DNA of 64,000 nt. Source: Dyella sp. RRB7. GTDB lineage: Bacteria > Pseudomonadota > Gammaproteobacteria > Xanthomonadales > Rhodanobacteraceae. Numbering within the stretch: the stretch's first letter is position 1; every line of letters begins with the position of its first letter. The translations under genes were made by a program, and so were the position numbers. Positions 53,408 to 62,777 of the stretch are shown here, one piece after another. The notes below the pieces were generated by a model. That model ran no database searches. It was not told where the DNA came from and worked only from the letters and a program-made list of their open reading frames with translations. The DNA is taken from positions 806,001 to 870,000 of the forward strand of contig NZ_JAKWJS010000001.1 of the NCBI RefSeq assembly GCF_022761115.1. Direction: 5' to 3'.

Positions 53408-53518
53408 GGGATTTCCCCTGGCGGGTAGCTTGCAGTCGCCCGTCATGGCCGCATGGCCATGGGGCGGATAAGTCGAGGGGGTTGGCGCACAGCTCGCCAG
53501 GAGCTGCAACGCATTACC

Positions 53519-53554
53519 CGCCCGCGGGCTGACCGTTATCGGCCACCGCGGGCG
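53519..53554 (-). promoter_or_regulatory. Leader hairpin upstream of the metal-efflux operon
   Basis: CGCCCGCGG (53519-53527) and CCGCGGGCG (53546-53554) pair perfectly over 9 bp with an 18-base loop, 112-147 bases before the adaptor start. The rest of the 280-base gap (53408-53687) holds CACTC/GAGTG but no gene or clear metal-regulator box. Confidence 0.35.
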
Positions 53555-53687
53555 TGGTCACTCGTCAAAGAGTGCGCGCGAGAAGGTCGATGCGATCAGC
53601 GGTGAATAACGGATTCAGTAGATGGGTCCGGATCCAAGGTGCCGCCGCTCCTTTACAGAATGAATACGATATCGGGTGAGGCTTACG

Positions 53688-55337
53688 TCAGGTCGTCACG
53701 GGCTCGCGCACCAGGCGCCCCTGCAGCAACCCGGCCCGCTCCAGCGGCAGGTAGGCCAGCGCCGCCAGGTGCGAGTGAATGCGCTTCAGATCGCGCAGGA
53801 TGCGCAGGTAGACGTCGCCACCCCCGCCGCCATCGCGGCGCTCGCGCAAGGCCTTGATGTGGCGCTCCGAAGCCTCGTTCTCCAGCCGCCACAGCGCTTC
53901 CTTGCGCGCCACCAGCTGCTGCGCCGCGCGCAGGTCGCCGCGCAGGAACACGGTGAGGCCCAGGCGCAGGCTTTCCATCACCTGCGCATGCATGGCCGCA
54001 AGATCTTGGATGTCGTCGGCGGAGAAGTCCTGCCCGCTCTGCGCGTGCTTGGCGGCAAACTCCATCAGGTTATTGGCGGTGATGTCGCCGATATGCTCAA
54101 GGTTGATCACGAAGGCCAGGATCTCCTGGCTGCGCTCGCCATCCTCTTCATTCAGCGCCTCGCCGCCTAGATCGGCCAGGTACTCGCGGATGGCCACGCC
54201 CAGGCGATCCAGCGACTCGTCGGTGCGGCTGATCGCGGCGGCGCGCGTGCGGTCGTCCTTGCCGAAGATCTCGACCAGGCCCTTGAGCATGCCCTCGACC
54301 ATGTCGGCCATGCGCATGGATTCGCGCGCCGCATTGGCCAGCGCCACATTGGCCGAGTCGAGCGCCCCCTCGTCCAGGTACTGCGCCACGCCCGGGTCGT
54401 TGGGCTTGGGCGGCTCCGGCAGCAGGCGCACCAGCAGGCGCGCCAGGCTCTGCACCGGCACGATAAAGATCAGCGCCAGCGCAAGGTTGAACGCCGTGTG
54501 GAAATTCACCGCGATGCGCGCCGGCGTGGCACCCAACGGCGCCAGCCAGTGCGCCAGCAGCGGCAGCAACGGCAGGCAGATCACGCAGCCGAACGCGCGC
54601 ACCAGCAGGTTGCCCATCGGCAAGCGGCGCGCCACCGGCGTGTGCGCCTCCATCAACGCCGGGATGGTGCCGCCAAGGTTGGCGCCCAGCACCAGCGCAA
54701 GCGCGCCCGGCGCATCCACCACGCCGGCATTGGCCAGAGACACCACCAGCAGTACCACCGCCACGCTGGAGTGGCAGGCCCAGGTAAGCAGCGCCGCCAC
54801 CAGCACCGCCAGCACCGGCTCGCTGGCCAGGCTCTGTAGGATCGCACGCAGCACCTGCGCGTTCTCCACCGGCGCCATCGCGCCCACCAGCAGGTGCAGC
54901 GCCAGCAGCATCAGGCCCAGGCCGATCGACACGCGACCGAGGTTCTCGTGGCTCACGTCATCGGTGCGGCGATGGATGACGAAGCCGACAAGGATCAGCA
55001 CCGGCGCCACGATGGAGATATCGAACGACATCACCTGCACGATCAACGTGGTGCCCACGTTGGCCCCCAGCATCACGGCCAGCCCCGGCGCCAGGCCCAG
55101 GAAACCGCTGGCGGCGAACGAGGTGGCCATCAGGCCGGTGGCGGTACTGCTCTGCAGCACGGCGGTGACGCATACGCCAAAACCGAACGCCGCCGGGCGA
55201 TGGCCCAGATAGCGACCCATCCAGCGACGCAAAGCACTGCCGTAGCCACGCAGCACGCCGCTGGTGACCATATGCGTGCCCCACAGCAGCAGGGCGACGT
55301 AGCCGGCGATATCGAGTAGGGCGAAAGTGCCTTTCAT
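53688..55337 (-). CDS. Na/Pi cotransporter family protein with PhoU-like domain
   Basis: A 549-residue membrane protein of the NptA/YjbB type that moves phosphate with sodium. It contains the duplicated Na/Pi repeat QSSTATGLMATSFAASG and HSSVAVVLLVVSLANAG, each with GANVGTT- or GANLGGT-like sequences. The C-terminal 190 residues form a helical PhoU-like domain (for example VINLEHIGDITANNLMEF). The ATG at 55337 has AGGAG 8 bases upstream. It lies downstream of mgtA, separated by a strong hairpin. Confidence 0.9.
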   Translation of the reverse strand: MKGTFALLDIAGYVALLLWGTHMVTSGVLRGYGSALRRWMGRYLGHRPAAFGFGVCVTAVLQSSTATGLMATSFAASGFLGLAPGLAVMLGANVGTTLIVQVMSFDISIVAPVLILVGFVIHRRTDDVSHENLGRVSIGLGLMLLALHLLVGAMAPVENAQVLRAILQSLASEPVLAVLVAALLTWACHSSVAVVLLVVSLANAGVVDAPGALALVLGANLGGTIPALMEAHTPVARRLPMGNLLVRAFGCVICLPLLPLLAHWLAPLGATPARIAVNFHTAFNLALALIFIVPVQSLARLLVRLLPEPPKPNDPGVAQYLDEGALDSANVALANAARESMRMADMVEGMLKGLVEIFGKDDRTRAAAISRTDESLDRLGVAIREYLADLGGEALNEEDGERSQEILAFVINLEHIGDITANNLMEFAAKHAQSGQDFSADDIQDLAAMHAQVMESLRLGLTVFLRGDLRAAQQLVARKEALWRLENEASERHIKALRERRDGGGGGDVYLRILRDLKRIHSHLAALAYLPLERAGLLQGRLVREPVTT

Positions 55338-55482
55338 GGTCTTGCTCCTGGTGGCGCACATCGACGCCACACCATACCCGCCCGGGGCCGGGTCATGGAT
55401 AACTGGCGCGATCTCGCGCCTCCGATGCATGGGTTTCATGCGACGCAGCCTGGCCACGTCGACGGTCAACGCCTGGCTAGCC

Positions 55483-55510
55483 GGGCGGGTGGCTTGTGCG
55501 CCACCCGCCC
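55483..55510. terminator. Strong hairpin downstream of mgtA
   Basis: GGGCGGGTGGC (55483-55493) and GCCACCCGCCC (55500-55510) pair perfectly over 11 bp with a 6-base loop, 17 bases after the mgtA stop. No T-run is present on either strand. Confidence 0.65.
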
Positions 55511-55526
55511 CTGGCCGTGCTCGTGC

Positions 55527-58196
55527 TTACAACCAGCGTCCGTAGCGACGGATATAGACCAGCTTCATCAGCTGGGTCAGCACGCAATACGTCAGCACCG
55601 TCAGGGCCAGCCAGCCGAAGTAGACGCCCGGCAACGCCACCATGCCGATCTTCGCGCCGATGCCCATGTAGGGCACCAGCATGCCGATGATGATGATCGC
55701 GGTGGTCAGCGCCAGCACCGGCGCCGAGGCGATGCTCTGCACGAACGGGATCTTGCGCGTGCGGATCATGTGCACGATCAGCGTCTGCGTCAGCAGGCTC
55801 TCGATGAACCAGCCTGACTGGAAGAACGCCTGGTGCTCGCTCGAATTGGCCCCGAACACGTACCACAGCAGCAGGAAGGTGGTGACGTCGAAGATCGAGC
55901 TGACCGGTCCGATCCACACCATGAAACGACCGATGTCGCTGGCGTCCCACTTGCGCGGCTTGCGCAGGTACTCGTCGTCCATGCGATCGAAGGGGATCGA
56001 CAGCTGCGAGATGTCGTACAGCAGGTTCAGCACCAGAATCTGCAACGGCAACATCGGCAGGAACGGCAGGAACGCACTGGCGATCAGCACCGAGAACATG
56101 TTGCCGAAGTTCGAGCTGGCAGTCATCTTGATGTACTTGATGATGTTGCCGAAGGTGATGCGACCCTCGATCACTCCCTCCTCCAGCACCATCAGGTTCT
56201 TTTCCAGCAGGATGATGTCGGCCGACTCCTTGGCGATATCGGTAGCGGTATCCACCGAGATGCCCACGTCCGCCTCGCGCAGCGCCGGCGCGTCGTTGAT
56301 GCCGTCACCGAGGAAGCCCACGGTGTGGCCCTGGCGCTGCAGCGACTTCACCACGCGCGCCTTCTGCAGCGGCGACATCTTGGCGAACACGGTGGTGCGC
56401 TTGACCAGCTCGTCCAGCTCGGCATCGTCCAGCGGCTCGATGTGCTTGCCCTGCGCGGAGTGCTCCACGTCCAGGCCCACCTCGCGGCAGATCTTGCGCG
56501 TCACCGCCTCGTTGTCGCCGGTGATCACCTTCACCTCGACGCCGTGGTGGTGCAGCGCCGCGATGGCGGTGGCCGCACTGTCCTTCGGCGGATCGAGGAA
56601 AGCCAGGCAGCCCACCGCGATCAGGCCGCTCTCGTCGGCCACGCCGTAGGCGCGCCCTGCCGGCGGCTGGCGCTTGATGGCGACCACCAGCACGCGCAGG
56701 CCGTCCTCGTTGAGGCCGCGCGTCATGGCCTTGATCTCGGCGCGCATCTCGTCCGTCATCGGCAAGATTTCTTCGCCCGCCTGCGCATACGCGCAGATCG
56801 ACAGCATCTCCTCGACCGCGCCCTTGCACACCAGCAGCTCGTTGCCGTCGCCATTGCCCAGCACCACCGACATGCGCCGGCGCTGGAAGTCGAACGGGAT
56901 CTCGTCGACGATGCGGTAGTGCTGCGCCACCTCTTCCAGGTCGCGATGGGTCAGCACCGCCTTGTCCATCAGGTTCTTCAGGCCGGTCTGGAAGCGGCTG
57001 TTGAGGTAGCCGTATTCCAGCGCTTCGTCGGACTCCTCGCCGTACAGATCCAGGTGACGTTCCAGCACGATCTTGTCCAGCGTCAGCGTGCCGGTCTTGT
57101 CGGTGCACAGCACGTCCATCGCGCCGAAGTTCTGGATCGCGTTGAGGCGCTTGACCACCACCTTGCGCTTGGACATCGCCAGCGCGCCCTTGGCCAGGTT
57201 GGCGGTGACGATCAGCGGCAGCATTTCCGGCGTCAGGCCCACCGCCACCGACAGCGCGAACAGGAACGCCTGCAGCCAATCGTGCTTGTCCAGGCCGTTG
57301 ATCAGGAAAACGATCGGCACCATCACCGCCATGAAGCGGATCAGCAGCCAGCTGACGCTGTTCACGCCGCGGTCGAAGCTGGTCTGCACGCGCTGGCCGA
57401 CGATGGTGCGCGCCAGCGAGCCCAGGTAGGTACGCGACCCGGTCGCCACCACCACGGCGGTGGCGGTGCCGCTGACCACGTTGGTGCCCATGTAGCAGAC
57501 GGTGGGCAGGTCCAGCGGGTTGTCGCCGTGCTGGCCGCTTTCGAACTCCTCGTTGCCATGCACGTGCGCCGGCGCCGATTTCTCCACCGGCAGCGATTCG
57601 CCGGTGAGGATGGCCTGGCTGATGAACAGGTCCTTGGCCGAGACCAGGCGCAGGTCGGCAGGCACCATGTCGCCCGCCGCCAGATGCACGATGTCACCCG
57701 CGACCAGCTCGCCCACCGGCACTTCGATGCGCTCGCTGTGGCCGTCCGACGCGCGGCGCGTCACCGTGGCGGTGTTGCGCACCATCGCCTTGAGCTTCTC
57801 GGCCGCCTTGGACGAGCGGTATTCCTGGGTGAAGCTCAACAGCACGCTGATGCCCACCATCACCGCGATGATGATCGGACCGGTCAGGTCGCTCGCATCG
57901 GTGAACAGCTGCACGGCCGCCAGCACCAGCAGCACGATGATGAACGGATTCTTGAACGCGCGCAGCAGCTGCAGCGACCAGTGCGGCGGCTTCTCGTGCG
58001 ATACCTCGTTGGCGCCATCGCGATCCAGGCGCTCGGCGATCTGCTCCTCGTTGAGACCGGCGGCACTGGTGTCCAGCGCGGCATACAGGGCCTCGTTGTG
58101 GCGGAACGCTTCCTGCGCGACCGCCGTGCGCACGGGCGCGGATGCGACCTTGCTGGCCGCCTTGCCGGTGACGGTCTGGGTGGAATGCTTGAACAT
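55527..58196 (-). CDS. mgtA: Magnesium-translocating P-type ATPase
   Basis: This 889-residue P3B-type ATPase imports Mg2+. Motifs in order are the N-terminal cytoplasmic tail, LTGES in the actuator domain, the phosphorylation site CTDKTGTLTL, KGAVEEMLSICAYA in the nucleotide-binding region, TGDNEAVT, and the hinge GDGINDAPALREADVGIS. About ten membrane segments are seen, including FKNPFIIVLLVLAAVQLF. Length matches MgtA (about 898). GGAAGCGAG serves as ribosome site. The long leader upstream, with a small ORF and several hairpins, suggests control by elongation or translation, as is known for mgtA in enteric bacteria, but the sequence is unrelated to those leaders. Confidence 0.95.
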   Translation of the reverse strand: MFKHSTQTVTGKAASKVASAPVRTAVAQEAFRHNEALYAALDTSAAGLNEEQIAERLDRDGANEVSHEKPPHWSLQLLRAFKNPFIIVLLVLAAVQLFTDASDLTGPIIIAVMVGISVLLSFTQEYRSSKAAEKLKAMVRNTATVTRRASDGHSERIEVPVGELVAGDIVHLAAGDMVPADLRLVSAKDLFISQAILTGESLPVEKSAPAHVHGNEEFESGQHGDNPLDLPTVCYMGTNVVSGTATAVVVATGSRTYLGSLARTIVGQRVQTSFDRGVNSVSWLLIRFMAVMVPIVFLINGLDKHDWLQAFLFALSVAVGLTPEMLPLIVTANLAKGALAMSKRKVVVKRLNAIQNFGAMDVLCTDKTGTLTLDKIVLERHLDLYGEESDEALEYGYLNSRFQTGLKNLMDKAVLTHRDLEEVAQHYRIVDEIPFDFQRRRMSVVLGNGDGNELLVCKGAVEEMLSICAYAQAGEEILPMTDEMRAEIKAMTRGLNEDGLRVLVVAIKRQPPAGRAYGVADESGLIAVGCLAFLDPPKDSAATAIAALHHHGVEVKVITGDNEAVTRKICREVGLDVEHSAQGKHIEPLDDAELDELVKRTTVFAKMSPLQKARVVKSLQRQGHTVGFLGDGINDAPALREADVGISVDTATDIAKESADIILLEKNLMVLEEGVIEGRITFGNIIKYIKMTASSNFGNMFSVLIASAFLPFLPMLPLQILVLNLLYDISQLSIPFDRMDDEYLRKPRKWDASDIGRFMVWIGPVSSIFDVTTFLLLWYVFGANSSEHQAFFQSGWFIESLLTQTLIVHMIRTRKIPFVQSIASAPVLALTTAIIIIGMLVPYMGIGAKIGMVALPGVYFGWLALTVLTYCVLTQLMKLVYIRRYGRWL

Positions 58197-58243
58197 GACT
58201 CGCTTCCGTGATTCGGTGACACCTGGGGCGGACCAGCGAGCCG

Positions 58244-58258
58244 GCGGGATGATCCCGC
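58244..58258 (-). promoter_or_regulatory. Inverted repeat in the mgtA leader
   Basis: GCGGGAT (58244-58250) and ATCCCGC (58252-58258) pair perfectly around one base, about 50 bases before the mgtA start. A second stem with one G-T pair, GGACTGGC/GGCCAGCC-like, lies around 58310-58328. Confidence 0.35.
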
Positions 58259-58364
58259 GCGTGACGCCAATGCCTGCGCTACGGCCTTCGTCGCAATCGC
58301 AACCACGGGACTGGCGGAGGCCAGCCCTTGCGCGGCAGGTCGACCCTGGACGACGAGGGCTTCA

Positions 58365-58610
58365 TCAGTGACTGGATACCAGCTGCAGATGACGAACTGC
58401 TTGCGGCGCAGCATGTTCGTGCCAGCGAGCGGCCGGACGGCCACGGCTGGAATCGGCCTTCCAGTGCATGTCGAGCACGGCCGGGGCCTGCGTCTCATGG
58501 AGCGGCGCAGGCACGGTGATCGTCCAGGAACGGCGGGAGTCCGCACGACGACCAGACAGCAGCTGGCCACCTGCGGTGCGCAGACGGAAAAAATCGCGAA
58601 GGAGCTTCAT
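58365..58610 (-). CDS. Small ORF in the mgtA leader, 81 residues
   Basis: The ORF starts MKLLRDFFRLRTAGGQLLSG with a very good GAGGAG ribosome site 7 bases before the ATG, and stops 168 bases before mgtA in the same direction. The protein is basic in its first half, then has TITVPAPLHETQAPAVLDMH and WKADSSRGRPAARWHEHAA. I recognise no domain, signal peptide or membrane segment. It may be an independent small gene or a regulatory leader ORF for mgtA. It is longer and less proline-rich than the enteric MgtL leader peptide. Confidence 0.55.
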   Translation of the reverse strand: MKLLRDFFRLRTAGGQLLSGRRADSRRSWTITVPAPLHETQAPAVLDMHWKADSSRGRPAARWHEHAAPQAVRHLQLVSSH

Positions 58611-59014
58611 GGCCCATCTCCTCGTTACGGCGCCCACAGCGCCGTCAGGGATGGGCCGGACTTCCCTAGCCTAGGAAAGCACCGGCCGACCGCAGGCGGT
58701 CGCCGCAGGCAATCAGCTTGTTATGCAATGCCGGCACCCGATGCTCGCGGATGTCGACGTTGCGACTAGGGTAAACGTCCATATGCCTTGGTTTGGTAGG
58801 ACAGGAAGCCAGCTGGCGCGGCTGCGCCCGGTGGCGCGCGTATTGTCTTGCTGCGGTGCGGGAGTGTCAACCCGGTGACAGTGAATGGAGGCTCGAAAGT
58901 TGCTGCGCATGGTGGCGCGTGGCGATAGTGGCGGTGGAGTACCTCCCGATACCAACTCGCTCGTTGTCCAGCCTTCGCAGAAATGCCAAGCCGCCACCAC
59001 ACGCGCCACAAAAA
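58611..59014. other. Gene-free region between cyoE and the mgtA leader ORF
   Basis: About 400 bases hold no supported gene. Immediately upstream of the leader ORF is a hairpin ACGGCGC/GCGCCGT (58627-58645), then a near-palindrome TTCCCTAG-C-CTAGGAAA (58662-58678) with one mismatch. GACGTT (58756-58761) and AACGTC (58774-58779) form a spaced inverted repeat that could be an operator. Minus-strand open frames here (for example 58713-59009) have no ribosome site or domain. The promoter of the mgtA transcript is probably in this stretch. Confidence 0.4.
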
Positions 59015-59926
59015 CTACGCGGAGCGCTCAAACACCACATCCTGATGCTGCACCAGCGGCTCCATCACCCAATGATCCACCAGCAGAAACGCGAACAGCG
59101 CCATCAGATACACGATGGAATAGTTGAACACCTTCATCGCGAAAAATTCATCCGGCGGGTTCAACAAGCGCACGGCGTAATAAAGAAACCCGAGACCCAA
59201 CACCACCGCACCACCCAGATACACCAGCCCGCTATACCCGGTAAGCGCCGGCAACAGCGTCACCAGCACCAGCAGGATCGTGTAGAACAGCACGTGCCAG
59301 CGCGTGAACACCACGCCATGTGTCACCGGCAGCATCGGCACCTGGGCGCGCGAGTAATCGTCGCGACGGAAGATCGCCAGCGCCCAGAAATGCGGCGGCG
59401 TCCACACGAAGATGATCAGGCACAACTGCAGCGCGAACGGGTGCAGTTCGCCGGTGACGGCGGTCCAGCCCAGCACCGGCGGAATCGCGCCGGCCAGGCC
59501 GCCGATCACGATGTTCTGCGGTGTGGCGCGCTTGAGGTAGGCGGTGTAGATCAGCGCATAACCGATCAGGCCACCAAAGGTCAGCAACGCCGTGAGTGAA
59601 TTGACCAGCAGCACCAGCACCAGCATCGATACCGCGCCCAGCGCCAGCGCGAAGATGAGCACCTGTCGCGGCGTGAGATGGCCGGTGGCCAACGGACGAT
59701 GCGCCGTGCGCGCCATCACCTTGTCGATGCGCTGGTCGATCAGGTGATTGAACGCGGCGGCCGAGCCGGAGGCCATCCAGATGCCCAGCGTGCCAAACAC
59801 CAGCGCGCGCCATGGCGGCACGCCGGGCACCGCCAGGAACATGCCGATGACGGCGCAGAACACCAGCAGCGCGACCACGCGCGGCTTGGTCAGCTCCAGG
59901 TATTCGTGGAAGCGGCTGCTCTTCAT
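59015..59926 (-). CDS. cyoE: Protoheme IX farnesyltransferase (heme O synthase)
   Basis: CyoE/CtaB adds farnesyl to heme B to give heme O. The 303-residue membrane protein starts [18 protein letters not shown]. It has the prenyltransferase motif [20 protein letters not shown], the second acidic region [15 protein letters not shown], and about nine membrane segments. Its ATG overlaps the ctaA stop by one base (TGATG). The frame extends upstream within ctaA, but the conserved start is at 59926. It is the last gene of the surf1-ctaA-cyoE unit. Confidence 0.95.
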   Translation of the reverse strand: MKSSRFHEYLELTKPRVVALLVFCAVIGMFLAVPGVPPWRALVFGTLGIWMASGSAAAFNHLIDQRIDKVMARTAHRPLATGHLTPRQVLIFALALGAVSMLVLVLLVNSLTALLTFGGLIGYALIYTAYLKRATPQNIVIGGLAGAIPPVLGWTAVTGELHPFALQLCLIIFVWTPPHFWALAIFRRDDYSRAQVPMLPVTHGVVFTRWHVLFYTILLVLVTLLPALTGYSGLVYLGGAVVLGLGFLYYAVRLLNPPDEFFAMKVFNYSIVYLMALFAFLLVDHWVMEPLVQHQDVVFERSA

Positions 59927-61092
59927 CAACGGGTTCCGAAAGTGTGAAACATGGCGCTGTCGTGCCGGCGCTGCGTGCGCGCCAACGTCGCCAGCAAGGT
60001 GAACAGCAGCAGCGCCGCGACGCCATTGTGCGCCGTTGCCACCGGCAGCGGCAGGCCGAAGTGCACGTTGCTGATGCCCAGCAACACCTGGGTGACCAGC
60101 ACCACGGCCATCGCCAGCCCCTGCCCGCGCAGTCCGCGACGCGACACGCGATGCGACAGCCAGGCGAGGTAGCAGAACACCACCAGCGCGCCGATGCGGT
60201 GGGCGATCTGGATGGCGCTGCGCGCGGCCATGTCCAGCACGCCGCCTTCGTAGTTCACGCCGATGCCGCGCCACAATACAAAGCCTTCACGGAAGTCGGT
60301 GGGGGGCGCCCACTGGCCCAGGCACTTGGGGAAATCGGTGCCGCAAGCCAGCGCTGCATAGTTGGAAGAGGTCCAGCCACCCAGCGCGATCTGCGCCAGC
60401 AGCAACACGATACCCAGCACCACCGCCTTGCGCAGGCCGGCGTAATAGTCGTCGTTCGCGCCCACGCCGGCGAAACGCAGCGCGGCATAAGCCAGCAGCG
60501 CGAACGTGGTGATGCCGCCCATCAGGTGTCCCATCACCACGATGGGCTTGAGCAACAAGGTCACCGTCCACATGCCCAGCATGGCCTGGAACACCACCAC
60601 CGCCAGCGCCAGCACACTGATGCGCCAGGCGCCGGGACGCTTGAGGCCGATCGCGGTGATCAACGGCAGGCCGATCGCGAGCATCGACAACCACAGCGAC
60701 CGGTAATGCTCGCCCTTGATATAGAGACTCACGCCCACGGCCGCAAAGATCGCTCCCGCGATCACCGCATAGCGCGTCCATGGCCGCCGCCAGCTGGCGA
60801 TCAGCGCGAGCGCGAACACCAGCGTACCCAGCGTGCCGGCAAGGAAGCGATGCACCTGCTCGCGCCACGCCTTGTGCGTTTCGTAGGGGCGATCCGGGAA
60901 GGCCTGGTTGGCCTGCGTGATCTCGTGCTGCTGCTCGGGCCAGCTCACCCGGCCATAGCAGGTCGGCCAGTCCGGGCACGAAAGGCCGGCATTGGAAAGG
61001 CGCACGAAGGCGCCGAACATCACCACGCCAAAGGCGAACACCGCGGCGAGCAGCGCCAGTCCACGCAGGACCCGGAGGGAACGGACAGTCAT
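59926..61092 (-). CDS. ctaA: Heme A synthase (COX15/CtaA)
   Basis: CtaA oxidises heme O to heme A for aa3-type oxidase. The 388-residue protein has eight predicted membrane segments. [19 protein letters not shown] near the N terminus, [39 protein letters not shown] and [20 protein letters not shown] provide the heme-ligand histidines. CGTDFPKC in the large periplasmic loop carries a conserved cysteine pair. It overlaps its neighbours on both sides by one base, as part of a tightly coupled operon. Confidence 0.95.
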   Translation of the reverse strand: MTVRSLRVLRGLALLAAVFAFGVVMFGAFVRLSNAGLSCPDWPTCYGRVSWPEQQHEITQANQAFPDRPYETHKAWREQVHRFLAGTLGTLVFALALIASWRRPWTRYAVIAGAIFAAVGVSLYIKGEHYRSLWLSMLAIGLPLITAIGLKRPGAWRISVLALAVVVFQAMLGMWTVTLLLKPIVVMGHLMGGITTFALLAYAALRFAGVGANDDYYAGLRKAVVLGIVLLLAQIALGGWTSSNYAALACGTDFPKCLGQWAPPTDFREGFVLWRGIGVNYEGGVLDMAARSAIQIAHRIGALVVFCYLAWLSHRVSRRGLRGQGLAMAVVLVTQVLLGISNVHFGLPLPVATAHNGVAALLLFTLLATLARTQRRHDSAMFHTFGTR

Positions 61093-61661
61093 CAGCGAAT
61101 CACCTTCTGCAGATCCTTGCGCAGGCCCGAGGGATCAAACCCCGCAGGATAGAGCGACAACGCGGTGCCGTCGGACTCCACCAGCAACGCCGCCACGCTG
61201 TCGGGCGTCGCGGGACGGAACGATGCCAGCCGGCCCTGGCGGTCTTCGCCCAGCTGCCAGTAATTGTCCATGCCCGTGCTGGCGACGTTGGCCGGCGGCG
61301 TGCCGACATAGAGCAGCCGCAGGCGCGGCGCATTGCGGTTGAGCGTGATGCGCGCGGCGGCCATCTTGGTGAGCACGTCCAGGCATCGCGCGGCGCAGTC
61401 GGGACCGGCCAGCGCCACCAGGGTGAGCTGCGGTTCGGCGGCGCGCCAGGCCCAGGGCTGGCCATTGGCCATCGTCACCGGTAGCTGCTCGGTGACGAAG
61501 TTGCGCTGTGGCTCGATCGGCTCGCCGTAGGCCTTGCCACTGGGCTGCCAACCGCTGAGCGTGAGCAGGCCGGCGGCGATGATGGGCGCGGCGAACACCA
61601 GCACCACCAGCAACAGTTTCAGGCGACTGGCGCGCAGCGCGGCGGGATCAGGCTTGTTCAT
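61092..61661 (-). CDS. Membrane-anchored cytochrome oxidase assembly-associated protein
   Basis: A 189-residue protein with one N-terminal membrane anchor (LKLLLVVLVFAAPIIAAGLL), a periplasmic domain starting GWQPSGKAYGEPIEPQ and a thioredoxin-like stretch LTLVALAGPDCAARCLDVLTK that holds the only cysteines, spaced CxxxC. This resembles SCO-like copper or thiol proteins of oxidase clusters, although the full SCO motif is not clear. Its start overlaps the surf1 stop (ATGA), and its stop overlaps ctaA. The operon context makes oxidase assembly likely. Confidence 0.75.
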   Translation of the reverse strand: MNKPDPAALRASRLKLLLVVLVFAAPIIAAGLLTLSGWQPSGKAYGEPIEPQRNFVTEQLPVTMANGQPWAWRAAEPQLTLVALAGPDCAARCLDVLTKMAAARITLNRNAPRLRLLYVGTPPANVASTGMDNYWQLGEDRQGRLASFRPATPDSVAALLVESDGTALSLYPAGFDPSGLRKDLQKVIR

Positions 61662-62398
61662 GTCTTGTCCGACGGTTTCGATGGGCGGCGGCGATGCAGC
61701 ACCAACAGGATCACCACTGCCGCCACGGCAAAGGTGAACCACTGGAAGGCATAGGCACGATGCCGCGCGGGAGGCATCGAGGAGAAGTCGAGCAGGTGCT
61801 CGCGCACATAGATGGCGGCGGGGTCCGCGTCCAGCGCCAGCACCTGCGGATACAACGGCTGGCCCAGATCGGCGGCCACCTGCGACAGCTCGAGATAGAC
61901 CGTGGTCTTGGGCCAGTGCAACTGGCGCACCAGCGCATTGCCACCCATCTCGAAACCCACGCCGGGCGCGGGCAGGTACAGGCCCTGCAACACCTGCTCG
62001 CCCGCGGGCAACGGTGGCAGCTGCGGCGCCTGGTCGGTGCCGTTGCCCGGCAGGAAACCCAGGTCGACCAGCAACAGGCGGTCGCCACCGTGCGGAAGGA
62101 AAGGCGCATAGACTTCCACGCCGCCGCGCTGGTCGTGCTTCGGGTTGTCCAGCAGGTACTGCCGATCGGCGAGGTAGTGGCCCTGCACGCTTACCCGCGC
62201 GATGGCGTTCGCGGGCGGCGCCATGGCCACCGCGGCGAACGCCTGCAGGGGCGCCGAATCCGCCGCGGCATACCGTCGCAGAAGTTGCTCCTTCTCGTCC
62301 GCGCGATGCAGCTGCCACACGCCTAAGCGTATGAACAACAAGGCGCCGGCCACGGTAAGCAGCAGCGCGAACCATGACGGGCGGCGCATCCACTTCAC
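61658..62398 (-). CDS. SURF1-family cytochrome oxidase assembly protein
   Basis: SURF1 helps insert heme A into subunit I of cytochrome oxidase. The 246-residue protein has the two flanking membrane helices of the family (SWFALLLTVAGALLFIRLG near the N terminus and FQWFTFAVAAVVILLVLH at the C terminus). Between them lie GVWQLHRADEK, YLLDNPKHDQRGGVEVYAPF and LLVDLGFLPGN. The start is GTG at 62398 or ATG at 62389. It is the first gene of the assembly operon and divergent from the DUF2909 gene. Confidence 0.9.
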   Translation of the reverse strand: MKWMRRPSWFALLLTVAGALLFIRLGVWQLHRADEKEQLLRRYAAADSAPLQAFAAVAMAPPANAIARVSVQGHYLADRQYLLDNPKHDQRGGVEVYAPFLPHGGDRLLLVDLGFLPGNGTDQAPQLPPLPAGEQVLQGLYLPAPGVGFEMGGNALVRQLHWPKTTVYLELSQVAADLGQPLYPQVLALDADPAAIYVREHLLDFSSMPPARHRAYAFQWFTFAVAAVVILLVLHRRRPSKPSDKT

Positions 62399-62457
62399 GC
62401 GGAGGCACCGCGTACGGCCGCTATACTGCGGATGTCAAAGGCGTTCGGACCAATCAC

Positions 62458-62673
62458 GTGGAAACCATCTACAAATATGCGCTGGTGATCCTGCTGCTGG
62501 TGGTGCTGTTCAATCTCGGTCAGGCCCTGTATTTCATGATGACCGACAAGGACGGCAGCAAGCGCACGGTGTGGGCGTTGACCCGCCGCATCGGGTTGTC
62601 GGTGCTGCTCATCCTGATGGTGGTATTCGGCATCTGGATGGGCTGGCTGCACCCGCACGGCGTGGGCCAGTAA
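62458..62673 (+). CDS. DUF2909-family twin-transmembrane protein
   Basis: A 71-residue protein with two membrane helices (YKYALVILLLVVLFNLGQAL and LSVLLILMVVFGIWMGWL) joined by MMTDKDGSKRTVWALTRR. The family is found in cytochrome oxidase clusters of proteobacteria; function is unknown. The start is GTG at 62458, because family members begin right at the first helix. TATACT at 62422-62427 could be its -10 box. It ends before a bidirectional terminator. Confidence 0.82.
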   Translation: METIYKYALVILLLVVLFNLGQALYFMMTDKDGSKRTVWALTRRIGLSVLLILMVVFGIWMGWLHPHGVGQ

Positions 62674-62730
62674 TTGTAGCGTTACGCTGCCGCGGGCGCC
62701 TCGCTTGCGACATCCGGTTCAAGCCAAACA

Positions 62731-62757
62731 AAAAGCCCGCCGATAAGGCGGGCTTTT
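62731..62757. terminator. Bidirectional terminator between DUF2909 and ctaE genes
   Basis: AAAAGCCCGCC (62731-62741) and GGCGGGCTTTT (62747-62757) pair perfectly with loop GATAA. A-runs and T-runs flank both sides, so it serves both convergent transcripts. Confidence 0.93.
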
Positions 62758-62777
62758 TGCTGCGGCGCAAGAGCGCT

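Noticed and set aside
55833-58211. Plus-strand open frame of 792 codons opposite mgtA
   Set aside because: His/Arg/Gln-rich antisense sequence with no domain; MgtA motifs are complete on the minus strand.
58713-59009. Minus-strand frame of 98 codons between cyoE and the mgtA leader
   Set aside because: No ribosome site, no domain, and a competing frame of similar length on the same strand.
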